DNA of 64,000 bases from Dermacentor variabilis (lineage: Eukaryota; Arthropoda; Arachnida; Ixodida; Ixodidae): positions 1,116,001-1,180,000 of the forward strand of contig NW_027460412.1 in NCBI RefSeq assembly GCF_050947875.1, read 5' to 3'. A model generated the notes under the pieces. It was not told the DNA's origin, did not search any database, and saw nothing but the letters and a program-made list of their open reading frames with translations. Position numbers and translations under genes: made by a program. Shown here piece by piece: positions 42,232-52,813 of the stretch. Position 1 is the first letter of the stretch. Each line of letters begins with the position of its first letter.

Positions 42232-43047
42232 TTAAACAACTTGGGCCAAGTCCTCCTCACACGTTATGCGCAAATCTGGTTTCTTTTCCAATTTGCGCAT
42301 GAGAACTTTGCCTGGAGACACCCAGATAAACTTCCATTTTTTCTCTTTCCTTGCTTGTCTCGCTTTTGCTAGCAAAATTTTGTTTTCGGGACAAAGATGC
42401 TTATTTACATAGATAGAAGCATCTGTGTCATACCCTAGATCCCTTGCATTTAGTTTTCGGTTCTTAGCTGCCGAAAGCATTCTGTCCCGGGTGGCTCTCA
42501 AACGAAACTTTACGACCACATGCGGCCTACTCTTATCTTTGGATGGCACACGATGCACAACGTCTATGTCAATCTCGGTGATGCTGGCCCTCAGATACAC
42601 CGCAAGTTTTCCAACTTCCTTCAGAAGGTCCTCATCTGGTACAAACGGAAGCCCTTGAATGTCAACATTCATATTTCTGGAGTATTGTTTTAACTAAGTT
42701 ATCTCGTTCCTAGCCTGTTTCAGTTCCATTTTGAGGAGTTCACTTTCAATGCGGCACTGCTCATTGTCAGTCCTAACAGCAGAAAGCTCACCGCGGAAAG
42801 CATTAACATCAAGTTTAAATTTTTCAAAACCATCACTCAGGAATTGTACGGATCGTTTAAGACCAGTGATGTCCGACCGAATTTCCCCGTTAGAGGTACT
42901 GATCGGAGCAACGTCACTTTTAATGTCTGACGCGAAAGAATCTAGCTTAGTTACCAACTCAGTCAATACCTTAACGACCTCTTTTATGCTTCCCGGCTGC
43001 TTCTCCGCCATAGCTTTAGTAAGGTCGTTCAGGTCACCAGAATTCAT
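42232..43047 (-). pseudogene. LINE ORF1-like protein (coiled coil and RRM-like domain)
   Basis: One reading frame of about 270 codons interrupted by a single TAG at 42694-42696, which splits it into 117- and 146-codon parts. The N-terminal part is a long heptad-type coiled coil (about residues 20-115). The C-terminal part reads N-V-D-I-Q-G-L-P-F, then V-V-H-R-V-P-S-K, V-V-V-K-F, Y-V-N-K-H-L and F-I-W-V-S-P-G-K-V-L-M-R-K. This is the ORF1 RNA-binding pattern also found in baculovirus FP-like domains. No ORF2 follows on its 3' side (lower coordinates). The family differs from LINEs B, E and H. Confidence 0.75.
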
Positions 43048-43249
43048 TTCCCTGCTCTATTCAAGGTTGGCAATAGAAGACAACAACAACACATCAGAAA
43101 ATAGAAGGTATTCACAAAAACAGAACCCAGCGAAGTGATCAGGTACGGCTCTACATTACCTTAAAGTACTACGCTATTCATGGTAACACTCGTGGCAGCA
43201 ACAGCGACGGGAGAGCGGTGTACGCAAAAGCGCGATAGAAAGAATAAAC

Positions 43250-43330
43250 ACTTAATTTTCTTAAGTTTGTGAGAGATCCCATGAATGTATGGGATAACAG
43301 CCGTTTTGTTTCTTCGATCATATACCTGAG
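43250..43330 (-). pseudogene. Small Penelope-like fragment
   Basis: Reads P-Y-I-H-G-I-S-H-K-L-K-K-I, the linker block that precedes the GIY-YIG domain, also seen at about 7990-8030. Flanking codons do not match. Confidence 0.55.
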
Positions 43331-43409
43331 GCCCAGTGCTGTGAGGATCCTGCTTACCCTGCTTATCCCCTGTGCTTGGGACTTCTTTGGGTCCCAGGCG
43401 TGACAAGGG

Positions 43410-43919
43410 TAGTTAAGGACGTGTTACAGGTCTCCAAGCCCACAGGGTTACATACCAATGAGCTTGGACCCTTTCTGCACTATCACCAGTATTGGCCTAC
43501 GTGATGATAGTTTTTGCACACAAATGGACAAATCCTCTAGGCATATGCAGCTTTGCTGTGTTCCAGCAACTGGATGTGCAACTAATGGCTTGCCGTGCAA
43601 ACACACATGCAATCTAAGACTAAACACCTGCTCATATGACTACACAGAGGCATTCAGTGTAGTGCTACTAGTACAAAGAACAGGACACACACAGTACTAA
43701 CATCTAATAAAGTTTTACTGTCATTTTGAAATTGACACCTGGGCCACAGTATGCATGTACATTATTGTTGCAGTTTATCGTAAGAAAATCTTCCATTAAT
43801 TGCAGTGAATTGAGCATGTGGAATCATCATGCTTGAATTTTTTTAATTGCTATAAGGTTTCTTGCCTGTTCTACTGTTGGTTAAATGACTGGTGCTCTGC
43901 TTTCCATTGATGTCACCAG
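43410..43919. other. No feature recognised; would be intron
   Basis: Unassigned sequence leading to a pyrimidine-rich tract and ATGTCACCAG before the exon at 43920. Confidence 0.4.
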
Positions 43920-44057
43920 GTGGCATTCCGTCTGAAGCATGACTTTACGAACATGGTGGTGCAACTGCAGGCTGAACCCCGGAGACCTGAAGTGGTGTGG
44001 ATGACGCACACCGTGCTTGTCAACTTGGGCACCCGCTCATATCGGCCACCTGCGTAG
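43920..44057 (+). CDS. Candidate terminal exon of an unidentified host gene
   Basis: After a splice-acceptor-like TTTCCATTGATGTCACCAG comes a 45-codon open stretch (V-A-F-R-L-K-H-D-F-T-N-M-V-V-Q-L and then P-E-V-V-W-M-T-H-T-V-L-V) ending in TAG at 44055-44057. AATAAA follows 35 bp later. Codon use is balanced and G/C-rich at third positions, unlike the surrounding AT-rich DNA, and no transposon protein matches. The family is not recognised. Start phase 0 is assumed from the open frame. Confidence 0.5.
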   Translation: MAFRLKHDFTNMVVQLQAEPRRPEVVWMTHTVLVNLGTRSYRPPA

Positions 44058-44091
44058 GCTCACTGGCTCAATGTTTATGCACCTTGTAACC

Positions 44092-44097
44092 AATAAA
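44092..44097 (+). promoter_or_regulatory. Polyadenylation signal AATAAA
   Basis: Lies 35 bp after the stop of the candidate terminal exon, inside CCAATAAAAGT, a usual distance for a short 3' untranslated region. Confidence 0.45.
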
Positions 44098-44412
44098 AGT
44101 TATTTCCATGGAGTAAATTGTCTTTTCTGGTAATCTGTCTAGATGTATTGTTTTTCCAGTGGTGTGATGGTTACGCATTTGTGTAAGGTTTCTTTAAAGT
44201 ACTTGTACAAGTTTTAAGCACCAAACTTTTAAGCACGTCCTGGCAGACAGAGCACATGCGGTTATTTTCACAGTAGCAATATAACGGCTGCAACAACAGT
44301 GGATCTTGTTTGCATCCTTTAATGAGCAGACACAACTGCATTTATTTAAAATACAAACTTTTCTAATTTATTGTTGCAACACCCTGGGTGCAACTGAAAT
44401 AGAGTGCAAGCT

Positions 44413-45798
44413 ACCGTGTTTACTCGAATCTATGCCGACCCCGATTCTACGCCGACCCCCTAAAGTCCGAAGCCAACAAAAAAAAACATATATGTTACTT
44501 CGAATGTAGGCCGAGCAAAAAAAGCGAGTACAGCGTTCACAAAATGCAAACAGCATTTATTGAGTCTGAACGTGCAGAGCTCATTCAACGTCGTCGTCAC
44601 GGCTAGACTCGTCGCTGTGTTCCTTGTCGCTGTCACCTTCAAACAGTGCACTATCTTCGGTACCGCCAAGCGCATTAGATATGCTGCACTTTTTAAAGGC
44701 GCGCACGATCAAAGTACCTGGGATGTAGCCCCACGCTGCAGCTACCCAGCCCGCCAGCTGCGATTGCGATGCACGTGTGATGCGGCCCGTTGCCATTAGC
44801 ATGTGGTCTTCGTCAGTCAACCAGTCCGTGTAATACTTCCGCAGACGATCCTTGAACGGTTTGTTGATGCAGACATCAAGTGGCTGCAACTGGCCCGTCG
44901 TGCCGCCCGGTATGACGGCGAGGTCCGTGTTCGCTTGGGCGAGCGCAGCCTTCACGTTGTCGGTGAAGTACCCACGGTAAGAGTCGACGACAAGGAGCGA
45001 GTTCTTTGTCAAAAGGGCTCCTGGACGCCGTCGCCACAGAATCTTAACCCACTCTTCCACCATCGCACCCGTCATCCCCCCGTTCTCACTTGCCCGCACA
45101 ATGACATTTATTGGGAAAGTTTCTCGAGCAGGCAGTGTCTTTTTAAATATCATATAAAGAGGGAGTATATGTCCATGAGCTGTGCAGCACAGCATCACAG
45201 TTGCACGCTGCACCTCGTAGCCCGCAGAGCGTAGCTTCACCTCCTTGGCACCCTTTTCATTCACGGTGTACGCCACTGGCATATCAAAATACACAGCCGT
45301 CTGGTCGGCGTTGCCGATTTGCCCAAGGTTGTAGCCTGCCGCTTCTCTCTGTCGCAGCACGTAGCGCTGAAAAGCTACCAGCTTTTCTTCGAAATCGCTT
45401 GGCAGCTTCTCGGTTATTGAAGTGCGACGTCGGAGGCTGAAGCCGAAGCGCTTCATGAATTTCTGAAGCCAGCCCCGGCTGGCTTCGAAATCCTTTGGCA
45501 TTAGGCCTCTCTCCCTCAAAAGTTCCCTAGCTTTCGCTTGGAGCACTTCTGTTGTCACTGAAAGGGCAGCTGCTCTCTGCGTCCGAACAAAGTGGTGACA
45601 GCCTTTCTTTGGTCCGCTAAACGCCATCCTCGTTGCGGCGCACGCAAAAAGCTGCTGTCGTTGTCCCCTCCAACGACGGTCGTTTTTCTCGTCGACGCCG
45701 GAGTCCCGCCTGGCTTGAAGGTTCGACGATCCCTCTGCGGCTATTACAACTTTTCGCTTGAAAGCGGCACTGTAGTGGCATTTCCTGCTTGGTTCCAT
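44413..45798 (-). mobile_element. Pogo-type DNA transposon, right end undefined
   Basis: The left end is a terminal sequence starting ACCGTGTTTACTCGAATC, with CGATTCTACGCCGACC-type repeats inside, 170 bp after the transposase stop. No reverse-complement partner is visible to the right of the transposase up to about 49 kb, where a hAT element intervenes. Similar ends occur on the element at 3062-3980. Confidence 0.6.
44581..45798 (-). CDS. Pogo/POGK-like transposase, intact 405 codons
   Basis: A CENP-B/Tigger-related transposase that would bind element ends and cut DNA in the nucleus. The N-terminus (F-K-R-K-V-V-I-A) and residues about 70-130 (W-L-Q-K-F-M-K-R-F-G-F-S-L-R-R-R) are the helix-turn-helix DNA-binding part. 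The DDE_1-type core has D165 in G-N-A-D-Q-T, D272 in V-V-D-S-Y-R-G and D308 in Q-P-L-D-V, with 35 residues between the last two. The C-terminus is strongly acidic (about 382-405). No stop or frameshift interrupts it, and it is one of the few complete protein frames in the window. A domesticated gene cannot be excluded. Confidence 0.85.
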   Translation of the reverse strand: MEPSRKCHYSAAFKRKVVIAAEGSSNLQARRDSGVDEKNDRRWRGQRQQLFACAATRMAFSGPKKGCHHFVRTQRAAALSVTTEVLQAKARELLRERGLMPKDFEASRGWLQKFMKRFGFSLRRRTSITEKLPSDFEEKLVAFQRYVLRQREAAGYNLGQIGNADQTAVYFDMPVAYTVNEKGAKEVKLRSAGYEVQRATVMLCCTAHGHILPLYMIFKKTLPARETFPINVIVRASENGGMTGAMVEEWVKILWRRRPGALLTKNSLLVVDSYRGYFTDNVKAALAQANTDLAVIPGGTTGQLQPLDVCINKPFKDRLRKYYTDWLTDEDHMLMATGRITRASQSQLAGWVAAAWGYIPGTLIVRAFKKCSISNALGGTEDSALFEGDSDKEHSDESSRDDDVE

Positions 45799-45914
45799 CG
45801 CGATAACACCGCAGAACGCCTATACAAACTTCGAGAAGGGAAACTGTACCTTCGACAGTGCAACGGAAATAAGAGTAGCGGTGGCGTTGCGAACTAAAGT
45901 ATGCGACCTAGAGA

Positions 45915-48713
45915 CAGTGTTGCCAGATTGGGCTATCTATAGCCAAATTGGGCTACTTAAAATATTTTCTGGCTGCTTTTTAGATAATTTGGCATTGTGG
46001 CTATTTTTGGGCTATACGCTCCCTGAACTTTTTAATGGTAAAAAAGCGTGTTTTTGAAAGAGCGCTACGTTTAATTAGTAGCTGCTGCAGCCTTTTCGCG
46101 GCTTGCTTGCATTCTTTGCTTCCGTCTGCGTGGCGTGTTTCCGTTGAGAATGTCGTGGCTTTTGTTGGCTAGAGATTCTGCGTACGGCGCATTTAGCCAA
46201 AGCCGCTCTCCTGCTCGAAAGTGAAACTATGGTGTCTGGATAGTGAAACCATGCTTGCATGAAAGCTGCTGCTGTTGTGCTCGCTCTGTGTCTTTGTCTC
46301 GCCTCTTCATTTGTGCACAATGGGGAAGTGGGCGAAATACCCAAGGAAATACCAGAAAGAACGGGAGCAGAACCCAGATTTCAAAGGTAAGTATCTGCTG
46401 TTAGCTAATTTTATAGTCTACGACAGGTTTATAGCATAAATTCACAGTTTACTATTTTTTTTAAGTAGACTGGACCATGCCTTCGAGACAGGAGGGCAAC
46501 GGAGGCGCTATCGATATGGTATACTGCAAAGCATGCAAGTGCAAGCTGAGGCCGCACGTGCAGGACCTCAAGGTCCATGTTACGAGGCACAAGCACATTC
46601 AAAATATGAAATCGATGAAGCTTGCGTCTGTAACAAGGCCTATCGACTCGCACTTCAAGCCCGGGCCTTCGGCCTTCGAAGCCAACATCAACTCAGCTGA
46701 AGATTGCAGAGCTGCGCCTGGCAGCGCATGGCGCCGTGCATAGCTCGCTATGCCCTGCGGATCACTTGGCTCCACTGTTGGCAAGTACATTTCCCGAGTC
46801 AAATGTTGCGGTCGGAGTAACGCTTGGACGCACCAAGTGTACGGGTCTGGTCTCAAAGGTTCTTGGACCTACCTTCCAAGAGATGCTACTTGAAGAAATC
46901 GGAGAGCAGCCCTACTCCCTTATCATCGACGAGAGCACGGACATTTCATGCGAAAAAGAGATGGGCGTTGGTGTTCGGTTCTTTTCTATGAAAGCAGATG
47001 ATTTTCAGACCAGGTTTTTGGGACTGATCCCTATCACTGACGCGTCTGCTAACGGCATGTTTGTGGAACTTAAATCTTTTCTTGAGTTATGCCACCTAGG
47101 TTTAACAAAATGTGTTGGCATTGGTACGGATGGTGCCATCGTGATGTGCGGCCGGCACCACTCGTTATATTCTCTTTTAAAAGAGGAAAACCCAAAACTT
47201 ATACTTGCGAAGTGTACTTGCCATTCCCTCCACCTAGCCTGAAGTAAGCAACCGCTGCTCTTCCTGCTAACATTGAATTTCTTGTGCGGGAGTGCTATAA
47301 TTGGTTTTCATGTTCACCAAAACGGTGAGAGCAGTATCGCCTTATTACTCTGCTATCAATGAGACCAACCCCATCAGGTTGGTCAGCATAGCGAACACTC
47401 GGTGGCTGAGTGTTGCTGCAGCTGTGAATCGCATTATCGACCAGTGGACGGAGCTGCGGTTGCATATTCAGATAGCTCAAAACACAGAGCGGTGTTATAC
47501 AGCACGACTACTGCACGAAATGTTCCAAGACGAAAAAAAATTATCTGTACATGCTTTTCATTCAGCCCATCATCTCGGAATTCGACAGAGTCAATAGGTT
47601 ATTTCAATCGGAAAATCCTGATCCAGTTAAGCTTTTTAAAGATTTAGATATGCATGTCCGGTCGATGCTGTTTAGAGTGGTCCTGAAGGAGCATGTTTGT
47701 CCAACTGCAGAGTGGGAGAAGCACTTGCTTCACGTACGTGCGTGTAACTACGGAACTGTTTTCTCTGACGCCTTTCACAAGAGCTCGCTTTCAGACGGCG
47801 AGAAGGACCAGATGCTTGACCGCTGCCGTGTGTTCATTGTGGCGCGTATCAAATCACTGCTAAAAAGGCTGCCTGACAACCTAGAGCTACTGCAGAACTT
47901 CAAGCTTTTGAGGCCCAGATGCATTCGTGACACGCCGTTTCGTACGTTTCAGAGTGATTTCCATTGTTATAGCACGGAGTAGTACATCAACCCTTGAAAG
48001 CGAGTACGGAACTCTGCAGTCGATGCTCCCGTCTCTCGCTATGTGACAATGTGAGTGAATTCTGGCGAGCGGTCGCGAAATTCACTAACAGTACAGGCGA
48101 ACCTCTCTTTCCTAAATTGTCGGCAGTTGCCTTCGCACTTCTGTGCTTGCCAGTGTCAAACGCCGCTGTAGAGAGAGTTTTCAGTCTGGTGACCGTAACT
48201 AAAACAGACCATCGAAACAAACTAAGCGTGCGTACTTTGGAAATGATACTCCATGTGCGATGTGGCTTAAAGGAGTACGGGTGCTGCAACAATTTTGAAC
48301 CAAGCCTGCGTTTCTTGGAGAAGTTTAACAGTGCTGTCATGTACGAGTAGTGATGTGAATGAATGAAGGGCATAAACTGGTGTGCGGTAATCTGAAACAT
48401 GTTCCTTGAGTGACCATGTGTCAACGCGAGTAAGATTTTATAGCCTAGTGATCTCGCTTTTTTTACGAATGCGATAGTTTTCGCTTTCTGCTGCGTCACT
48501 TGGTCTAGTCAACCGTAGTATCTTTTGTGACAAGTTTATTGTTTTCTGTTCGAATTTTAGTTGCGAATAAGAAAACTTCATCTCACTGTCCGATGGGTAA
48601 TGTTGGCTACATTTTGGCTACTAACTGTCTTGGCCTGGTTGTGTGGTTGGCTATTTTGGGCTACAATGTTCCTGTACTTTGGCTACGGCACTCTGCGCCA
48701 TCTGGCAACACTG
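45915..48713 (+). mobile_element. Complete-ended hAT transposon, 2.8 kb
   Basis: Terminal inverted repeats CAGTGTTGCCAGAT (45915-45928) and its exact reverse complement (48700-48713), flanked by a perfect 8-bp duplication CCTAGAGA (45907-45914 and 48714-48721). The 8-bp target and CAG start are diagnostic of hAT. It encodes a single broken, intron-containing transposase. The ends are unblemished although the gene is dead, so it could have been moved in trans. Confidence 0.96.
46320..48350 (+). pseudogene. hAT transposase with one intron, broken
   Basis: Exon 1 is 46320-46386, with ATG and donor GTAAGT. An 82-nt intron follows, and exon 2 starts at 46469 after TTTAAGTAG. The N-terminal zinc finger has C-K-A-C and H-V-T-R-H. 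The core contains I-D-E-S-T-D-I-S (catalytic Asp region), G-I-G-T-D-G-A and C-T-C-H-S-L-H-L. The end is the hAT dimerisation domain, with L-C-L-P-V-S-N-A-A-V-E-R-V-F-S (catalytic Glu region). Frame changes near 46690, 47300, 47570 and 47985 and stops at about 47240 and 47330 disable it. Confidence 0.92.
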
Positions 48714-48763
48714 CCTAGAGAGGGCACTGGCAGTATTATCATCATCATTACGTATTGAGCAAT

Positions 48764-48944
48764 ATGGCCGCTACGGCAGCGGCTGGAGGGGTTGCCTGTG
48801 CTGCTTGCTCGCTGGTTTTGGGTGATTTGCTACCGCTTTCGGAGCGGTGCTCGTGTGTACGATACTCTAAAATGACTATCGGTACCTTTATTATATCGCC
48901 AGGTGACCGAGAGGCCTCAACTGGCAAAAAAACACGTCAGACAA
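48764..48944 (+). CDS. Possible first exon of an unidentified gene
   Basis: ATG in GCAATATGGCC is followed by an Ala-rich start (M-A-A-T-A-A-A-G-G-V-A-C-A-A-C) and 60 open codons up to a donor-like ACAAGTAAGC. An alternative donor, CCAGGTGACC, is at 48902. The hAT element sits only 50 bp upstream, in what would be the promoter or 5' untranslated region. No family or second exon could be found, so it may be a chance frame. Confidence 0.25.
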
Positions 48945-50014
48945 GTAAGCTTACATTGTTTATTGTCAATCGTGAATGAAGCAGTACATGACCACAATTT
49001 TCGTACAGGTCAGGTGGAGCTAATGATGTCAGTTACTGAGTTTACAACATACAGAAGCACAGATAGTAATCTATTTAACGGAATTGAAAGCTGAATTAGA
49101 GCGAAGTTTTCTCATCGCGTTTGGCGTGCCGCTAAAGCAAGGACAACGATATTGTGCTCGCCTACACTAGTACTTGTGTTGCATACAGTGCGGTTTAACG
49201 TGTTCATTACTATATATATGTTGTCTGCCTTCGACAATTTCAGCTAGATTAAAGAAGAAACGTAAGAAGTGCTCAGCAAACATGTACTGTCAGTAAGGTA
49301 CGCTCGAGTTGCAATGTCGCATTGTTTTCATAACACATTGGCGATAGGCGCGAAGTCTAGAGGGGAAAACACGTTATGCTAAATTTTAGATCACATATTG
49401 TGTGTTCTTGATATTTCTACTGCACATTTAGTGTTCAGCTGCAGCAGTAAAGGCTTTGTCACAAGTGGAATACTCGTAGGAAGGCGAGGAACGTTATGGA
49501 GACGACAGTGCTTACAAGGGCCTCTGCCAATATTGTGTGTAAATAAGGACACTAAATAAACACATAAGTATGCCCAATTAATGCTCACCGATCCTTGTAA
49601 AATGCAATTTAAGGTTTCATGTTGAAAAAGCATCTCGGTTTGCGTGTTCAAACAATGCAAGAAGGTTACAAGGAGATGAACACGTCACTTGTGTAACAGG
49701 TGAGCAAGGGGAGCCTAAGCCTGTAGCCAACGTTTGAAAAATCAAACATATTTGTGAGGGCGGTGACGAAGATAAATTCCTACGCTGAGGCTTCCCTTGC
49801 TTGTCCACTGTTGATTGGCTGAATGTTAAGCCAAACGTCAAGTATACTTCAAAAACTTTTTGTGAGCACTCTGTCCTCAGGTATGTCATGTGCTGTTTGA
49901 TGATAAAGAAAAGTTGATTTTATTGGTTCGTCATGTTTGAGTCCAGTTGTGTGAAATTGCCTGTTCTAGCCATTTCTTATGGTGCAGGGCTAGCCTGGTT
50001 ACTGATTTTTGCAA
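48945..50014. other. No feature recognised
   Basis: AT-rich sequence with short open frames lacking any recognisable motif on either strand. Confidence 0.5.
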
Positions 50015-51045
50015 ATGAAGAATGCAATATCCAGATCTAGTTCTAACCCTATCACTTACCATCTTAACAATGCTGCCTCAGATTTCCTCATCTACTATAA
50101 ACATATTAAAATAAATAAATTGCGGGGTTTTACGCGCCAAAACCACTTTCTGATTATGAGGCACGCCGTAGTGGGGGACTCCTGAAATTTCGACCACCTG
50201 GGGTTCTTTAACGTGCAACTAAATCTAAGTACACGGGTGTTTTCTCATTTCGCCCCCATCGAAATGCGGCCGCCATGGCCGGGATTCGATCCCGCGACCT
50301 CGTGCTCAGCAGCTCAACACCATAGCCACTGAGCAACCACGGCGGGTGATAAATATATTGGTGTGCACATTACAAATAAATTAAATTGGACCAATATAGA
50401 GTATGTCATTAACAATGCAATTCACCTGCTCGGGTACTTACAGTGCAACTTTTCCAAAGCACTGTCTACTTTAACACTACACCTTTACAAGACGCTAATA
50501 CGTTCAAAACTTGAATATGCATCTGCAATATGGGATCCCAGTCGCGTTAGTCTTACTACTTCACTTGAACTAGTACAACATAACTCTGCTCGTATCATTC
50601 TTTCTAATTATATCTGTACCGCGAGTATAACCTTAATGAAGCTAGCCAGCACTTATTCCCCTAGCTAATCGCCACGTTTCGCTATTTCACAAAATTTTCC
50701 ATCATACCACACTTCGCGACGACTTCATACCATGGCCTCAAGTACATTTCAAACTGCATCGATCATCGCAGTAACGCAGGAATTGATTCGCGCTACACGA
50801 AGTCTTTCTTTCAATCTTTCATCTCCCGTACATCTCAGGAATGGAACCACCTTCTCTCAAGTATCGTAGCCATCACCGTTAACAAACTTTTTTTGCACTA
50901 CATTAGCTAACATTGTATAATCAGGAGAATCATTGTATTACCAAAACTCACTGCTCTTGTTTGTTTGTGTTACTCTACTGCTTTGTAACCACTCCCCTCT
51001 TTAATGGCATACGGCCCTGAGCGTACTTTAAATAAAAAATAGAAT
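50015..51045 (+). mobile_element. 5'-truncated CR1/Jockey-type LINE end
   Basis: Encodes only the region after the RT core: Y-H-L-N-N-A-A-S-D-F, (SINE), [32 protein letters not shown]. It stays open to 50668 and then decays. The 3' end reads GGCATACGGCCCTGAGCGTA followed by AATAAAAAATAG. It resembles LINE G in the shared part. Confidence 0.8.
50108..50348 (-). mobile_element. tRNA-derived SINE inserted in a LINE end
   Basis: Same family and orientation as 37473-37710, with B-box GGGATCGAATCCC and a body matching almost throughout. The tail on the left is AAAATAAATAAATT. Target duplication ATAAACATATT / ATAAATATATT (50097-50107 and 50349-50359) has one mismatch. Confidence 0.9.
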
Positions 51046-52516
51046 AATAAAGTGAAGAGTGACTGCCAGAGTTTCAGTGAACATGAAGCATCATTTCCTC
51101 AAAATTGCACTGAGCGGTTTTGAAGGCTCTAAAATTATTTGCAGTTTCATGTAACAAATTAGCGCTGTGAAGGAGCATGTGATACTTGTTGGTGATGCCC
51201 ACCAATCTGATTTTCAAATAGCAAATGACAGAATTTGTGCATTACCAAGTAGAAGCTTGCTACATGACGAGAAAAGAAACAAGTTGGGACTCAACTTGTT
51301 ACTTCTCTGATTGTCATAAAATGCCCTTAAATTCAAGCAAGCTTGTATGTCAAATTTTAGCATTCCCGCTCAGTACGATACAAAACTGTAGACCGTTGCT
51401 TTCCTGATAGGGCTCACAGCCCTCTATCTGGTAAACATGCAAGCATTTCATGGTGAGGCACGTATTTCAAGAGGACCTGTTGTTATTATGGTGTCCGTTG
51501 AGCTTCTTTGGCTTGGCGTGGGCAGCTTGCAAACCAATAACCTCTCTTTCGTCCTTCTTCCTGAAAAGAGAAATCATGAAGCCATGACAACATGCACGCA
51601 ACGAATGGTGAAACAAAAGTTTGTCCAATGAATAAACAAATCAGTTCTAGTTGAAGTGTTCAGAAACATACCTTGCGAGGATTCTGCCTCTGTGGTGACA
51701 CATTCACTGGTGACTTGTATTTCCAGAGACAATACAGTCCGAAGTTGTGATCAAATATGAGCAGCGTCTTGGAGGCTGAAGGCAAAAGAAGAAAGCCTCA
51801 GTTACTATGGTGGAAGCGTGGGCGAGTTTGTGATTCATGTATGACTAAAAACAGTGCACAAAACGCTCCATGAAAGAAAACCCACACAACACTGTTCTGA
51901 GTGTGCATTTCTTTCAATGGTGCCCTTGTGCGGGCTAAGCCTCCATTAATTTTCTTGCCAGCTACTAGGTAATAAACACAGTAATTTTATGTATCAAATG
52001 ATATTAATCCAACTGTATCACCGGAAGTACACTTGCACTAATTTGCTGCGAATTTAGCGCAGTGTATCATTCATGCAGACACAGCCAAAACCATTTATTT
52101 TTTACACTGTACTCCGTGTTAGGAATTTTAGCAACGTGCCAAAATAACAAGAGCCTTGTTTGAATTGCCTTTGAAGAGCAATAACATTATGATTTTCCAC
52201 ATTGAAAAGATAAATGACTACAGAAATCTGTTTTACCCGCCTTGCACCCGAAGAAATTGAAAGCTGAAAATGTGAAGCACTGTTTTTTCACTCACCAGTG
52301 CACACACCCAGAAGCTGCAAGGTTAATCCGCTTCCTTGGGTAGTTTCCAGACAGACTGTGTTCGGTTCCAGCGACGAGTTTTCACGCTAGCTAGCACATT
52401 TTTTTCAAGCAACCCGTCATTACGGGGCTAGACGCGGCATCACCGACTGCAGAATCGCAGACGCTCTGGCCCGATAGCTGCGGTTGCAACGGAGTTGACG
52501 GAGTTAGCTAGTGGAG
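51046..52516. other. No feature recognised
   Basis: Unassigned, mostly AT-rich sequence. Short open frames at 51225 and 51437 show no domain. Confidence 0.5.
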
Positions 52517-52690
52517 ATGTCGGCAATGAGAAAAGAAGCGCTGCTAGTTGCCGCAATCGATCAGCTTTTTTCAAGTTCGTCTGACAGCGAATACGACGTA
52601 CATGCTGATCGACCTCGTCCAAGAACAATATGGTGAAGAGCGGCCGAAAGTGGACAGGTTCAATGAACGGGTCTTCAGGAACGGGTCGTC
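52517..52690 (+). pseudogene. HARBI1-like (PIF/Harbinger) transposase N-terminus
   Basis: ATG at 52517 opens M-S-A-M-R-K-E-A-L-L, continuing F-S-S-S-S-D-S-E-Y-D-V. After a frame change near 52600 it reads L-V-Q-E-Q-Y-G-E-E-R-P-K-V-D-R-F-N-E. This is the beginning of tick HARBI1-like nuclease genes as recalled. It is cut off where the 3' tail of LINE H begins. The catalytic core is missing. Confidence 0.5.
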
Positions 52691-52813
52691 AGGATTAATT
52701 ATAAAATGCTTCGCTTCACTTCACTTTATTACCTTAAAGGCCCCCAGGATTGGGGGTATTACATAAGGGGTGGGTAGCTATTAAAATAAATTATATACAC
52801 AAGGGAAAGATGT

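Noticed and set aside
44803..45897. Plus-strand frames of 79-143 codons
   Set aside because: Antisense shadows of the pogo-type transposase.
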